DNA of 55,424 nucleotides, taken from positions 1 through 55,424 of the forward strand of contig JADZFK010000126.1 in assembly GCA_020849945.1 (NCBI GenBank), in the 5' to 3' direction. Of this stretch, positions 37,076-45,531 are shown piece after piece. The DNA comes from Pirellulales bacterium (GTDB lineage: Bacteria > Planctomycetota > Planctomycetia > Pirellulales > Lacipirellulaceae). The notes beneath the pieces are model-generated. The model saw nothing but the letters and a program-made list of their open reading frames with translations, made no database searches and was not told where the DNA came from. How positions within the stretch are numbered: position 1 is the stretch's first letter; each line of letters starts with the position of its first letter. A program made the position numbers and the translations under genes.

Positions 37076-38920
37076 TTATGATTTGGCTTGGGTCGTGGTG
37101 GCCTCATCTGCCGAAGGTTCGTCTTCTGCAAATTCCTTCTCCAAGTCGAGATCGCCGTCGGGGGAACCGTCCTTCGCGGTTTCGAGGATATTGGTGGCCG
37201 GAGCATGATCGCCGCCATCGTCGTCTTGGTCTCGACCCACGCTGTAGAGAACAGGGTGGTCCCCGTTGAGCTTGTAGCGCAACGGTCCACCAGCGGGGTC
37301 AAAGGGGTCGAGTGGGATTGTGGACAGGTACTCGGGGACCAACCCTGTGAGGCTGGCAGGAGGCGAGCCGTGGTCGAGTTGAAATGCCCGGATGGCAAGC
37401 TTGAGGATGAGCAGCCGGGCAAGTGCTTGGGTACGTTCATGCACGTGAACTACTTCCCGATCAATTTGCCAGCCGGTCTGGTCGAGACGACAGATCCGTT
37501 CGATGAATTCAACGAGGTGGCCGGGCCAACCCATCGACCGCTGAATGAAGATGTGCTCGCGGTATAGGACATCCTCGATCCCGTGCCGTTGCCCCTCGGA
37601 AGCAAGGAGCTCTTTCAGCATGGCTCGGCACTGCTGGGGGTTGAGAGAATTGACGGACTTGTAGATCTGCTGGTAGGCCATCGAGTCGATTGCAGTGGCG
37701 ACGAGAAAGTCTATCGCAAATCCGCCTTGGTGCATAAGTTCGCCGGTGCGGAGTAGTTGGCAGTGGGTGTGAAAGGCATCGTCCCACTTACCGGCGTTGA
37801 TCTCAACGGCACTCTTGGCGGCAAGAAGCCTGGCGACACCCCGACGGCCTGTGAGATGGCCCATATTGTTGAAGTTGGAGTTGTCGTAGATAACTGGAAT
37901 CCAACTTGAATGAGTGAACGCGGCGGCGATCTTGTCGTAGACAGCTCGATCGGCTTCGATGGCGGCTGCGAGTCGTTCGAAGTCGATGGGTTCCGCTTCG
38001 TACAGGGTGACGATATTCGATTGGGACGCCTTGTCGCCGATCTCGGCCAACTCGATCACGCCGTTGGGTTTGGGAATACTCTCCGCGGGAATCGGCAGCG
38101 GATGGGCAAGTTCCCATACGGTAACGATCGGCGGAAGCGCGACGAGGGCCAGGAAAACACCGAGGGCGGCATACTTTGGAAGCCGGGTTATTGGCAAACG
38201 CGTTCTAGGCGTGTCTTTCAAAGCCGCAGCTTCATCGCGAGTCGTGAGATCGAGAAGGATCAAACCAACTGCCAGAACAGCGGTCGAGACGATTCCGACA
38301 CTACACCGCAGAAGGAATCGAAACGGCGGCGAGATGCCCGTGAGAGCGTTGGATGCATTCACGCCAATAAGTGCAATCAATCCCGCGCCAAACATACTTG
38401 CAGGACATGCGGCAAGCACGGAAAGAAGAATGAATTGGATTCGGTAATACCAGCGCAGGCGGGTGTTGAGACCAAAGTTAACTAGTGCCGAGTACGCAAC
38501 ACCTAGCATCATGCCGCCCGCAAACCAGAAGGGCCAGATTTGCCAAACTTCATTCGGCACATGGATTAATACGGCCAGCGCAACGGCGACCACGGCCATC
38601 GCCAAAAGTATTGAACGCAATGAAAACGCCAGTTTAGGAGTGGGCGTAGGAACCGATGACTCTTGCCGTTTGCGCCGCGCACGAACGACGTACTGCAGAA
38701 GTATCATCAACCACGTGAACGCGAGGGCAATGGCAAATGCCAGAAACAGATCGTAGGCAGGGATCGCAAGCAGCGGCGCGAGAATGGCAAACACGACCGC
38801 CATGCGAACAAACCAGTGCTGCCGCGATTTCGCGGCCCAAACGGAAAGCATGCCGAGAAACACAAAGGTCGTCGTCAACAGCAGCACAATGGCGACATCG
38901 GTCGTGAGCCAGGAGAGCAT
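37076..38920 (-). CDS. Large polytopic membrane protein with C-terminal soluble domain, unknown function
   Basis: A 614-aa product not matching a family I recognise by name. The N-terminal third has about seven predicted membrane segments (e.g. VAIVLLLTTTFVFLGMLSVW, LAFAIALAFTWLMILLQYV, ILLAMAVVAVALAVLI) and a basic linker (VVRARRKRQESS). After a further segment at ~255-275 comes a soluble, mostly helical domain. Near the end, LDPFDPAGGPLRYKLNGDHP and VLYSVGRDQDDDGGD resemble the C-terminal end of pseudopilin-like planctomycete proteins, where such an Asp-rich loop binds calcium. The tail is Asp/Glu-rich. It lies alone, upstream of and divergent from mfd. Confidence 0.7.
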   Translation of the reverse strand: MLSWLTTDVAIVLLLTTTFVFLGMLSVWAAKSRQHWFVRMAVVFAILAPLLAIPAYDLFLAFAIALAFTWLMILLQYVVRARRKRQESSVPTPTPKLAFSLRSILLAMAVVAVALAVLIHVPNEVWQIWPFWFAGGMMLGVAYSALVNFGLNTRLRWYYRIQFILLSVLAACPASMFGAGLIALIGVNASNALTGISPPFRFLLRCSVGIVSTAVLAVGLILLDLTTRDEAAALKDTPRTRLPITRLPKYAALGVFLALVALPPIVTVWELAHPLPIPAESIPKPNGVIELAEIGDKASQSNIVTLYEAEPIDFERLAAAIEADRAVYDKIAAAFTHSSWIPVIYDNSNFNNMGHLTGRRGVARLLAAKSAVEINAGKWDDAFHTHCQLLRTGELMHQGGFAIDFLVATAIDSMAYQQIYKSVNSLNPQQCRAMLKELLASEGQRHGIEDVLYREHIFIQRSMGWPGHLVEFIERICRLDQTGWQIDREVVHVHERTQALARLLILKLAIRAFQLDHGSPPASLTGLVPEYLSTIPLDPFDPAGGPLRYKLNGDHPVLYSVGRDQDDDGGDHAPATNILETAKDGSPDGDLDLEKEFAEDEPSADEATTTQAKS

Positions 38921-39029
38921 AGACGTGCAGGGGCAAAGGTAACGGATGATGGACGTGGATCGTCCGGTGAGTTGAATTGAAGGCTAATCTACCACTACAT
39001 CCGCTTACGGACTACAATTCTTGCAGCTT

Positions 39030-42000
39030 ATGGAACCGGTCGCGGCGGCGGCTTCGTCGGCGGGCTTGTTGGCTGCTGAACATCGGCGGCAAGCTGGGCG
39101 TCGGTTGCGAGAGTTGGCCGCACAATTGGGATCGCACACGGGCTTTGCCGAGGTGCTCGCCAGCCTGGAAGCGGGTCATGGCGGAACACTTGGCGGAGTC
39201 TGGGGGTCTTCGCGCGCGTTGGTGGCGGCCGCGTTGGCGCGAGCTTGCCCGGGGCCGCTCGTGGTTGTCGCGCCGCACTTCGGCGAGATTGACGCGATTG
39301 CGCGCGATCTGGCGCTCTTCAGCGATCTGCCGATCCAAACCTTCTCCGCGTGGGAAACGGAACCAGGCGAGCGCGTGCTGCATGATGATGTGTTTGGCGA
39401 GCGGCTCAGGGTGTTGAAGTCGCTGCGCGAAGGATGCAGGATGCAGGATGCGGAGAGCAGGGAAAGACATCCAGCTTCCGCCCCCTCACCCCCGCATCCT
39501 GCATCCTGCATCCTCGTCACCAGCATCCAGAGCCTGCTGCAGCCGGTGCCTGCTCCGGATGCGTTGGCGGCGGCGACGCGGGAGATTCGCATCGGCGGGC
39601 GGCTCGATGAGCAGGAGTTTGCGCGGTGGCTTGCCGAACGCGGGGCGCACGCGACGACGGCCGTCGAGCTGCCTGGCGAGTTCTCGTTGCGTGGCGGCAT
39701 TGTCGATGTGTTCGCGCCCGATGCACTCGACCCCGTGCGGATCGAGCTGTTTGGCGACGAGGTGGAATCGATCCGCCGTTTTGATGTGGCCACGCAACGC
39801 AGTTTGGAAACGCTCGAAACCACAACCGTCACGATGCTCGAGCCGACCGCTTCGGATCGGGCGCACTTTACGAGCTATTTGCCGCCGACCGCGTGGTTCA
39901 TGCTGATCGAGCCAAGCGAACTGCAGGAAGAAGGAAAATTCTACCTGGAGCGGATGGATCGGCCGCAGGCGTTCCATGCGGTACGCACGACGCTTGAAGA
40001 GGTCTACAAGTTCCCATCGGTCACGGCGAGCGGCGTGCCTGCAGGTTCGATGGAGACGACGGCCCACCTCGAATTCGAATCCGTCGAGCGGTTCAGCGGC
40101 GAAATCGGCCGCGTACGCGAGGAGCTTGAAAAGGTCGGCATCGGGCAGGAAGTGTTTATCGTTTGCGAAACCGAGGCGGAAGTCGAGCGGTTGGAGGAGT
40201 TGTTTAAGGGAAAAGTGACGAATGACGAAGCCCGAATGACGAATGAAACAGTTTCGGCCGAAAAACACGTGCTTGCCCCTTCGTCATTCTTCATTCGTCA
40301 TTCGTCATTTGGCAATATCCAGTTTGTCGTCGGACACTTGGAGTCCGGGTTCCGCATGGTGCCGCGGCGGGTGGTGCTCGTCAGTGCGGCGGAATTGTTC
40401 CACCGGCAAGACCTGACTCGGACGACGCGCCGGCGGCAATCACGGGCGATCGACAGCTTCCTCGAACTGCGCGAAGGTGATTTGGTCGTGCATATGGCCC
40501 ACGGCATCGGGCGATACCGCGGGTTGCGATTGCTCGAACAAGACGGCCGGGCCGAAGAGCACCTGGAACTCGAATACAACGGCGGCACAAAAATATACGT
40601 GCCGAGCGCGAAGATCGAGTTGGTGCAGAAGTATGTCGGCGGCAAGGGTGGCCGGGTGGTGCTCGCGCACATTGGGGGCAAAGCGTGGGTGCGGCAGAAG
40701 GAGGCGGCGCAGCGGGCCGTTACCGACCTGGCGGGCGAGATGATCGAGCTACAGGCCGCGCGCGATGCCCGGCCCGGCATCGCGTTTCCGAACGATACCG
40801 ATTGGCAACGCGAGTTCGACGCGGCCTTCCCCTACCAGGAAACGCCCGACCAACTCTCCGCGATCTCCGAGATCAAGCGCGACATGCAGCTCGCGCGGCC
40901 GATGGACCGGCTCTTATGCGGCGATGTGGGCTTCGGAAAAACCGAGATGGCGATTCGCGCGGCATTCAAGGCCGTGGATGCCGGTTACCAGGTGGCCGTG
41001 CTGGTGCCGACGACGGTGTTGGCCGAACAGCATCGCCGCACGTTCAGCGCGCGGATGGCCGAATTCCCGTTCCAAATCGAAGCGCTCTCGCGGTTCTGCA
41101 CGGCGAAGGAACAACGCACCATCATCGAGCGGGCATCGAGCGGGCGGCTCGATATCCTCATCGGCACGCATCGCCTCGCATCGCCCGACGTGCAGTTCCA
41201 AAACCTCGGGCTGCTGATCATCGATGAAGAACAGCGGTTCGGCGTTGAGGTGAAGGAGCGGCTCAAATCGCTCCGAAGCACCGTGGATGTGCTGACGATG
41301 ACCGCGACGCCGATCCCTCGCACGCTGCACCTCTCGCTGTTGGGAGTTCGCGCGATATCGAACCTGGAAACGCCGCCGGCCGACCGGCTGGCCGTGGAAA
41401 CGCGCGTGACTCGGTTTAGCGATGAGCTGGTGCGGCACGCGATCATGCGCGAGCTTAATCGCGGCGGGCAGTGCTACTTCGTGCATAATCGCATCAACGA
41501 TATTCATGCGGTGGCGGCGCGGCTCAACACACTGGTGCCCGAGGCAACAATCGATATTGGGCACGGGCAAATGGCCGAGGGAGAACTGGAAGACGTGATG
41601 CTGCGTTTCGTGCGTGGCGAAACCGATATTTTGCTTTCCACAACGATCGTCGAGAGTGGGCTGGATATCCCCAATGCGAACACGATGTTCATCGATGATG
41701 CCGATCGCTACGGCCTGGCCGATCTGCACCAACTGCGCGGCCGCGTGGGGCGGTACAAACATCGCGCGTATTGTTATCTGCTGGTGGATGAGCAGCGGCA
41801 CCTCTCGCCCGAATCGGCCCGGCGGTTGCGGGCCATCGAGGAGTTCAGCCAGATGGGCGCGGGGTTCGCGCTGGCCATGCGCGACCTGGAACTTCGCGGG
41901 GCCGGCAATATCTTGGGTACGCAACAAAGCGGGCACATCGCCACGGTAGGATACGAGTTGTACTGCACGCTGCTGGAGCGGGCCGTGCGGCAGCTCAAAA

Positions 42001-42455
42001 AGATGCCGCCACGGCAAACGGTGGACGTCACGATTGATCTGCCGGGCGAGGCCTTCCTGCCGCGACCGTATGTGCCCGACATGCGCGCCAAAATCGACCT
42101 GTATCGGCGGTTCGCACAGCTGACGACCGAGGGGGCGGTGGACGACTTAACCAGCGAATTGACCGACCGCTTCGGCCCGGTGCCAGCAGTGGCGAACCAC
42201 TTGCTGGAGCTAGCACGGATGCGAATTTGGGCGCATCCTTGGGGCATACGCGAAATTCGCCTCGAAGACCGCTACGCCGTGTTGCAATACACTTCGCACG
42301 AGAAGATGGCGAAGTTGGTGGAGCGGTCGGGTAGTCGGCTGCGATTGGCCGACACCCGAAGTGCTTACTTGCCGCTACAAGCCCAATTGAGCGATCCGGC
42401 GGCGATCTTTGAAGAGATAAAATCACTCTTGCGGCCGGTGGAGCGGCGTGCGTAG
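39030..42455 (+). CDS. mfd: Transcription-repair coupling factor Mfd
   Basis: ATP-dependent translocase that removes stalled RNA polymerase at DNA lesions and recruits UvrA. Recognisable parts: UvrB-like N-terminal domains, RNA-polymerase-interacting domain (VVHMAHGIGRYRGLRLLEQD, ~485), Walker A GDVGFGKTEMA (~628), Walker B DEEQRFGV (~731), the TRG motif region (LELRGAGNILGTQQSGHI) and the C-terminal D7 domain. Length ~1141 aa is typical. Two segments (~134-161 and ~394-427) are encoded by inverted-repeat DNA and look like translated insertions: CRMQDAESRERHPAS... and VTNDEARMTNETVS.... ATG start; a TTG 9 bp upstream is in frame. Confidence 0.96.
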   Translation: MEPVAAAASSAGLLAAEHRRQAGRRLRELAAQLGSHTGFAEVLASLEAGHGGTLGGVWGSSRALVAAALARACPGPLVVVAPHFGEIDAIARDLALFSDLPIQTFSAWETEPGERVLHDDVFGERLRVLKSLREGCRMQDAESRERHPASAPSPPHPASCILVTSIQSLLQPVPAPDALAAATREIRIGGRLDEQEFARWLAERGAHATTAVELPGEFSLRGGIVDVFAPDALDPVRIELFGDEVESIRRFDVATQRSLETLETTTVTMLEPTASDRAHFTSYLPPTAWFMLIEPSELQEEGKFYLERMDRPQAFHAVRTTLEEVYKFPSVTASGVPAGSMETTAHLEFESVERFSGEIGRVREELEKVGIGQEVFIVCETEAEVERLEELFKGKVTNDEARMTNETVSAEKHVLAPSSFFIRHSSFGNIQFVVGHLESGFRMVPRRVVLVSAAELFHRQDLTRTTRRRQSRAIDSFLELREGDLVVHMAHGIGRYRGLRLLEQDGRAEEHLELEYNGGTKIYVPSAKIELVQKYVGGKGGRVVLAHIGGKAWVRQKEAAQRAVTDLAGEMIELQAARDARPGIAFPNDTDWQREFDAAFPYQETPDQLSAISEIKRDMQLARPMDRLLCGDVGFGKTEMAIRAAFKAVDAGYQVAVLVPTTVLAEQHRRTFSARMAEFPFQIEALSRFCTAKEQRTIIERASSGRLDILIGTHRLASPDVQFQNLGLLIIDEEQRFGVEVKERLKSLRSTVDVLTMTATPIPRTLHLSLLGVRAISNLETPPADRLAVETRVTRFSDELVRHAIMRELNRGGQCYFVHNRINDIHAVAARLNTLVPEATIDIGHGQMAEGELEDVMLRFVRGETDILLSTTIVESGLDIPNANTMFIDDADRYGLADLHQLRGRVGRYKHRAYCYLLVDEQRHLSPESARRLRAIEEFSQMGAGFALAMRDLELRGAGNILGTQQSGHIATVGYELYCTLLERAVRQLKKMPPRQTVDVTIDLPGEAFLPRPYVPDMRAKIDLYRRFAQLTTEGAVDDLTSELTDRFGPVPAVANHLLELARMRIWAHPWGIREIRLEDRYAVLQYTSHEKMAKLVERSGSRLRLADTRSAYLPLQAQLSDPAAIFEEIKSLLRPVERRA
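39431..39514. repeat. Perfect 23-bp inverted repeat inside mfd (insert 1)
   Basis: The left arm (39431-39453) is three AGGATGC units ending in GG; the right arm (39492-39514) is its exact reverse complement (CCGCATCC...TGCATCCT). The 84-nt segment is a multiple of three, and keeps the mfd reading frame. Confidence 0.9.
40212..40311. repeat. Imperfect inverted repeat inside mfd (insert 2)
   Basis: Left arm (40212-40248) contains GTGACGAATGACGAAG and GAATGACGAATGAA; right arm (40279-40311) contains TTCATTCGTCATTCGTCATT, the reverse complement with a few changes. Frame is preserved. Different sequence from insert 1. Confidence 0.85.
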
Positions 42456-42509
42456 AATCCGCCGGTTTTTTGTGGGTTCTTCTTGCTCCCCCTTCCAGAT
42501 TGTGGCGCA

Positions 42510-43742
42510 GTGCGGCACGCGAAACTCATCTCAATCCTTGCGATCGTGACGATGCCGTGGGGCCTCGGGGTATCGTTGCGCGCCGAGGAATGGCTGAATG
42601 TGGCGGTGCCGGGCGACGTACAGCCTGCCGCGACGCCCCTTGCACCGCTGGTGCCCGGCGGCGTTCCTCCCACGGCCGCGGTGAACGAAGAGGTTCTCCG
42701 TGCCGACGCGGCAAACCTCGATGGTTGCCAGGTCATTGCCCGAATCGACGACCAAATTATTTTAGCCTGCGACGTGCTCTGGAAAGTTAACCTTCTCATT
42801 GAAAAGCAACGGCAGAAACTCGGCGCGGAAACGAGTGTCTCCGAAGAAGAGATCAACGCGGTTCGCAAGGAATTGATGAAACAAGAAGTCCGGTCGCTTG
42901 TCGATCGCAAGCTGCTCTTCAATCAGTTCCGCCGCAACGTGCCGATCGAAAACTGGCCCCGGATCGAAGAGAATCTGCTCGAACCTTTCGAAACGCACGA
43001 GCTTCCGCAGTTGTTCAAACAACTGAATGTGGATAACCAACGCGACCTGGAGCGCGAACTCGCGCGGCTCGGCTCCTCGTTGGGCGATGTCCGCAGGGCT
43101 TTCAACGAGCGCGTGGTGGCCACCGAATGGATTCGCACGAAGATCAAAGTAAGTGACGAGGTAAGCCCCGCCGAGATGGTCGAGTACTATCAAGCCCACC
43201 TGAAGGATTATGATTATCCTGCACGGGCAAGGTGGGAGGAACTGGCGGTCCGCAAGAATCGATTCGCCAGCCCACGCGAGGCGTTTGCCGCCCTGGCCCA
43301 CATGGGCAACGAAGCCTGGCAACGCGGAACACAGGCCTCGGTAAGAGGGGCCGCTTTTGCCGAAGTCGCTCAGGCGAAGTCCGATGGCTTCACGGCCAAG
43401 AAGGGCGGCATGCACGATTGGACCAGCAAGGGTTCTCTGCAGTGCAAGGCAATTGACGAAGCCCTATTCTCGTTGCAGGTTGGCCAAATGAGCCCCATTC
43501 TCGACAGCGGCACCATGTTTCATATCGTGCGTGTGCTCGAACGCGAAGAAGCAGGTCGCAAACCGTACACCGAAGTGCAAGCCGATATCCGCGATCAACT
43601 CAAGGACGAACGCTTCCGCGTAGAAATGGAAAAGTACCTCGGTAAGCTGCGGGCGGATGCCCGAATCTGGACCGTCTTCACAGGCCATGTTGCTGCCGAC
43701 GAACTCCTCGGGCAGAAGCCCGAAGCGAACCAGCGACGGTAA
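42510..43742 (+). CDS. SurA/PpiC-type periplasmic peptidyl-prolyl isomerase
   Basis: Probable outer-membrane-protein chaperone/prolyl isomerase. GTG start is chosen because it gives a clean signal peptide (MRHAKLISILAIVTMPWGLGVSLRAEE); an in-frame TTG 27 bp upstream is weaker. After a Pro/Ala-rich linker comes a SurA-N-like helical domain (VSEEEINAVRKELMKQEVRS, LLFNQF) and, at ~240-345, a parvulin/PpiC domain with AEVAQAKSDGFTAKKGGMHD and the family's EALFSLQVGQMSPILDSGTM...HIVRVLERE. The C-terminal helix follows. ~410 aa, a usual length. Begins ~55 bp after mfd on the same strand, perhaps co-transcribed. Confidence 0.85.
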   Translation: MRHAKLISILAIVTMPWGLGVSLRAEEWLNVAVPGDVQPAATPLAPLVPGGVPPTAAVNEEVLRADAANLDGCQVIARIDDQIILACDVLWKVNLLIEKQRQKLGAETSVSEEEINAVRKELMKQEVRSLVDRKLLFNQFRRNVPIENWPRIEENLLEPFETHELPQLFKQLNVDNQRDLERELARLGSSLGDVRRAFNERVVATEWIRTKIKVSDEVSPAEMVEYYQAHLKDYDYPARARWEELAVRKNRFASPREAFAALAHMGNEAWQRGTQASVRGAAFAEVAQAKSDGFTAKKGGMHDWTSKGSLQCKAIDEALFSLQVGQMSPILDSGTMFHIVRVLEREEAGRKPYTEVQADIRDQLKDERFRVEMEKYLGKLRADARIWTVFTGHVAADELLGQKPEANQRR

Positions 43743-43825
43743 CCGATGCCTGATCTTAGCTTCTTATCGAAAGGCTGGGCCGCCCAACCTTCGATCGTGT
43801 TGTAGTTCCTAGCCCGCGTACATTC

Positions 43826-43874
43826 GTGGCACGGACTTCAGTCCGTGATGGGTACGGACTCAAGTCCGTGCCAC
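43826..43874. repeat. CACGGACT palindromic element, copy 3
   Basis: GTGGCACGGACTTCAGTCCG ... TACGGACTCAAGTCCGTGCC: the best preserved copy, with outer arms GTGGCACGGACTT/AAGTCCGTGCCAC perfectly complementary. Confidence 0.85.
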
Positions 43875-43914
43875 GTAATGCGTTCTTAGGCCGCGAAAGT
43901 ATCTTCCTTCGCAA

Positions 43915-43962
43915 GAACCAAAAACAAAACCGCCCGGCCGAATCGGGCTTCGGTCGGGCGGC
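43915..43962 (-). terminator. Intrinsic terminator of the LysM-protein gene
   Basis: On the minus strand CCGCCCGACCGAAGCCCGA and its partner TCGGCCGGGCGG form a GC-rich stem, followed by TTTTGTTTTTGG. It lies ~95 bp after the minus-strand stop codon. Confidence 0.75.
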
Positions 43963-44055
43963 TTCTGGTGCGGCGAGGAGCTGTCGGAAATGTTATCGAG
44001 CGATGATCGACATGCTGCATAGGCGTGTTCCTCGCTCCTTATTGCGTGGCCTCGG

Positions 44056-45312
44056 TCACGGGGCGTGGGCCAGTTCCGTGGCGGCTACAAGTTCGATCGC
44101 GGCTTGGGTGACCACAACGCCGTCGGCCCGGACGATCTCGATGTCGCCATTACTTGTGCCGGCAAGTTCGAGTCGCGGCAGGCGAATCTTGACGGCATTC
44201 GTCGTCCACTCAACCACCTCGACCTTCAACGTGGCCCCACCCATCCGCAGTTGGGCCTTGCCCGGCTTTTCGCCGAAGGTTGCGCCGTCGATCAGCAGCG
44301 TGCTGCCGACCGCCATCTTGGGGCGTACCGTTTCAGCCGCTTCCTTGGGAGCAACGTTCGCGCTGGTCGCGGCACCACTTACGGAAGGACCTTCCTCGCT
44401 GGTCGCCGCGGGCGCTTCGGCCGCAACCTGGGGCATTTCCATCGCCGGAGCTTGCGAAGCGGTTAGGGCACCGGTCGTGCTGATCGTGGGCAGCATAAGT
44501 TGCTGGCCAACCACCAGGGGCGAGAACGTTGTCATCCCGTTGAATCGTGCGATGAACGTGGCATTGTCCGCCGTGCCGTATTCCTTCATCGAGATCAGGT
44601 ACCAGGTGTCGCCAGGGTTCACAAAGTAATTGCAATGGAACGGTTCATAGCGACGGGGGACTGCCACCGCATCGATCACGTACAGGTTGTAGGGGTGGTA
44701 GCAGCCATCGTAGTAGTGGCCGAAGTGCCAGCAGTCGTCGTGCCAGCAATCACCATGCCAGCAGTCGTCGTGCCAGCAATCATCATGCCACCAGCCATCG
44801 TGCCACCCGTGGTGGAGGTGATTCGCATGATGATTGCCCAGGTGGAGGGCGTGCTTGTTGACATTGCCCACGGCGAGCTTGGAATGGTTATTGCCGAGGG
44901 ATATCTGCACGTTGCCCTTCTTGTGCTGGAGCGAGCTACCGTTCACGCCGAGATTGTTCAGAACCTGGGGCTTGAATTGGGCGTTGTTATGTTGAATTCC
45001 ATTCTTGAAGCTGAGATTGTTCGATTGCTGTCCCAAGTTACTTGGGATCTGGCGATGGATCGCGTTTCGGTTGTTGCTTTGGAAGTTGCTGCTGGCAATA
45101 GCCCCAAGGTTGACACGCGGCGGGGTGTTTAACTTGAATTGGCTCCCGCCCGAGATACCGGTATTCGAAAGACTGTTCCGAGAAGAACTGGAACTGAAGG
45201 AGCGGCTCGACGGGTTCGACGGGTTCGAGGAATTTTTCTTGGCCACGGCGGCATTCGTGCCCAGTAAAGCAATTGCCGCCATCATGACAAGGCTGGTTCG
45301 AGAGGGTTTCAC
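44056..45312 (-). CDS. Secreted LysM / IPT-like protein with WHDDC pentapeptide repeat
   Basis: A 418-aa exported protein. GTG start is preferred because AGGAG sits 8 nt upstream and it exposes a signal peptide (SLVMMAAIALLGTNAAVAKK). Then: Ser/Asn-rich low-complexity region (~30-165); His/Trp/Cys cluster with five 5-residue units (WHDGW-like then WHDDC, WHDDC, WHGDC, WHDDC; ~168-195); a LysM domain (~225-275, NYFVNPGDTWYLISMKEYG ... VVGQQLMLP) expected to bind peptidoglycan or related glycans; an Ala/Pro linker; and a C-terminal IPT/TIG-like beta domain (LLIDGATFGEKPGKAQLRMG). The Cys/His/Asp cluster could bind metal, which is inference. Divergent from the sigma-factor gene; own terminator downstream. 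Confidence 0.7.
   Translation of the reverse strand: MKPSRTSLVMMAAIALLGTNAAVAKKNSSNPSNPSSRSFSSSSSRNSLSNTGISGGSQFKLNTPPRVNLGAIASSNFQSNNRNAIHRQIPSNLGQQSNNLSFKNGIQHNNAQFKPQVLNNLGVNGSSLQHKKGNVQISLGNNHSKLAVGNVNKHALHLGNHHANHLHHGWHDGWWHDDCWHDDCWHGDCWHDDCWHFGHYYDGCYHPYNLYVIDAVAVPRRYEPFHCNYFVNPGDTWYLISMKEYGTADNATFIARFNGMTTFSPLVVGQQLMLPTISTTGALTASQAPAMEMPQVAAEAPAATSEEGPSVSGAATSANVAPKEAAETVRPKMAVGSTLLIDGATFGEKPGKAQLRMGGATLKVEVVEWTTNAVKIRLPRLELAGTSNGDIEIVRADGVVVTQAAIELVAATELAHAP
44727..44801 (-). repeat. 15-bp tandem repeat, five units, coding
   Basis: Plus-strand units GCCAGCAGTCGTCGT and GCCAGCAATCACCAT alternate; the fifth is diverged. Each unit encodes Trp-His-(Asp/Gly)-Asp-Cys on the minus strand. 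Synonymous differences between units (GAC/GAT, CAC/CAT) suggest the repeat is not very recent. Confidence 0.9.
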
Positions 45313-45531
45313 GGTTCGACTCCTAGCGAAAGGCGTTGGATATAGGTTTGGGAGAACCGCGGTGGTTCCCACGACACCTTCTCCTACGGCCGGCCGCTAG
45401 CGTGTTACAACCGGGGGCCAAAGAATGGGAAAAAATCGTTCCCGGTCTCCAAATTACCGAAAAAATCCTTAGAATCAGTTGGAGATAGGGGTGCGGATAG
45501 GCCCCATCCACCCTTGAATGGCGAGGCGGCG

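Larger units (their letters stand above)
43743..44055. other. Convergent intergenic gap with CACGGACT element and terminator
   Basis: Holds CACGGACT element copy 3 and the intrinsic terminator of the minus-strand LysM gene. No gene. Confidence 0.5.
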
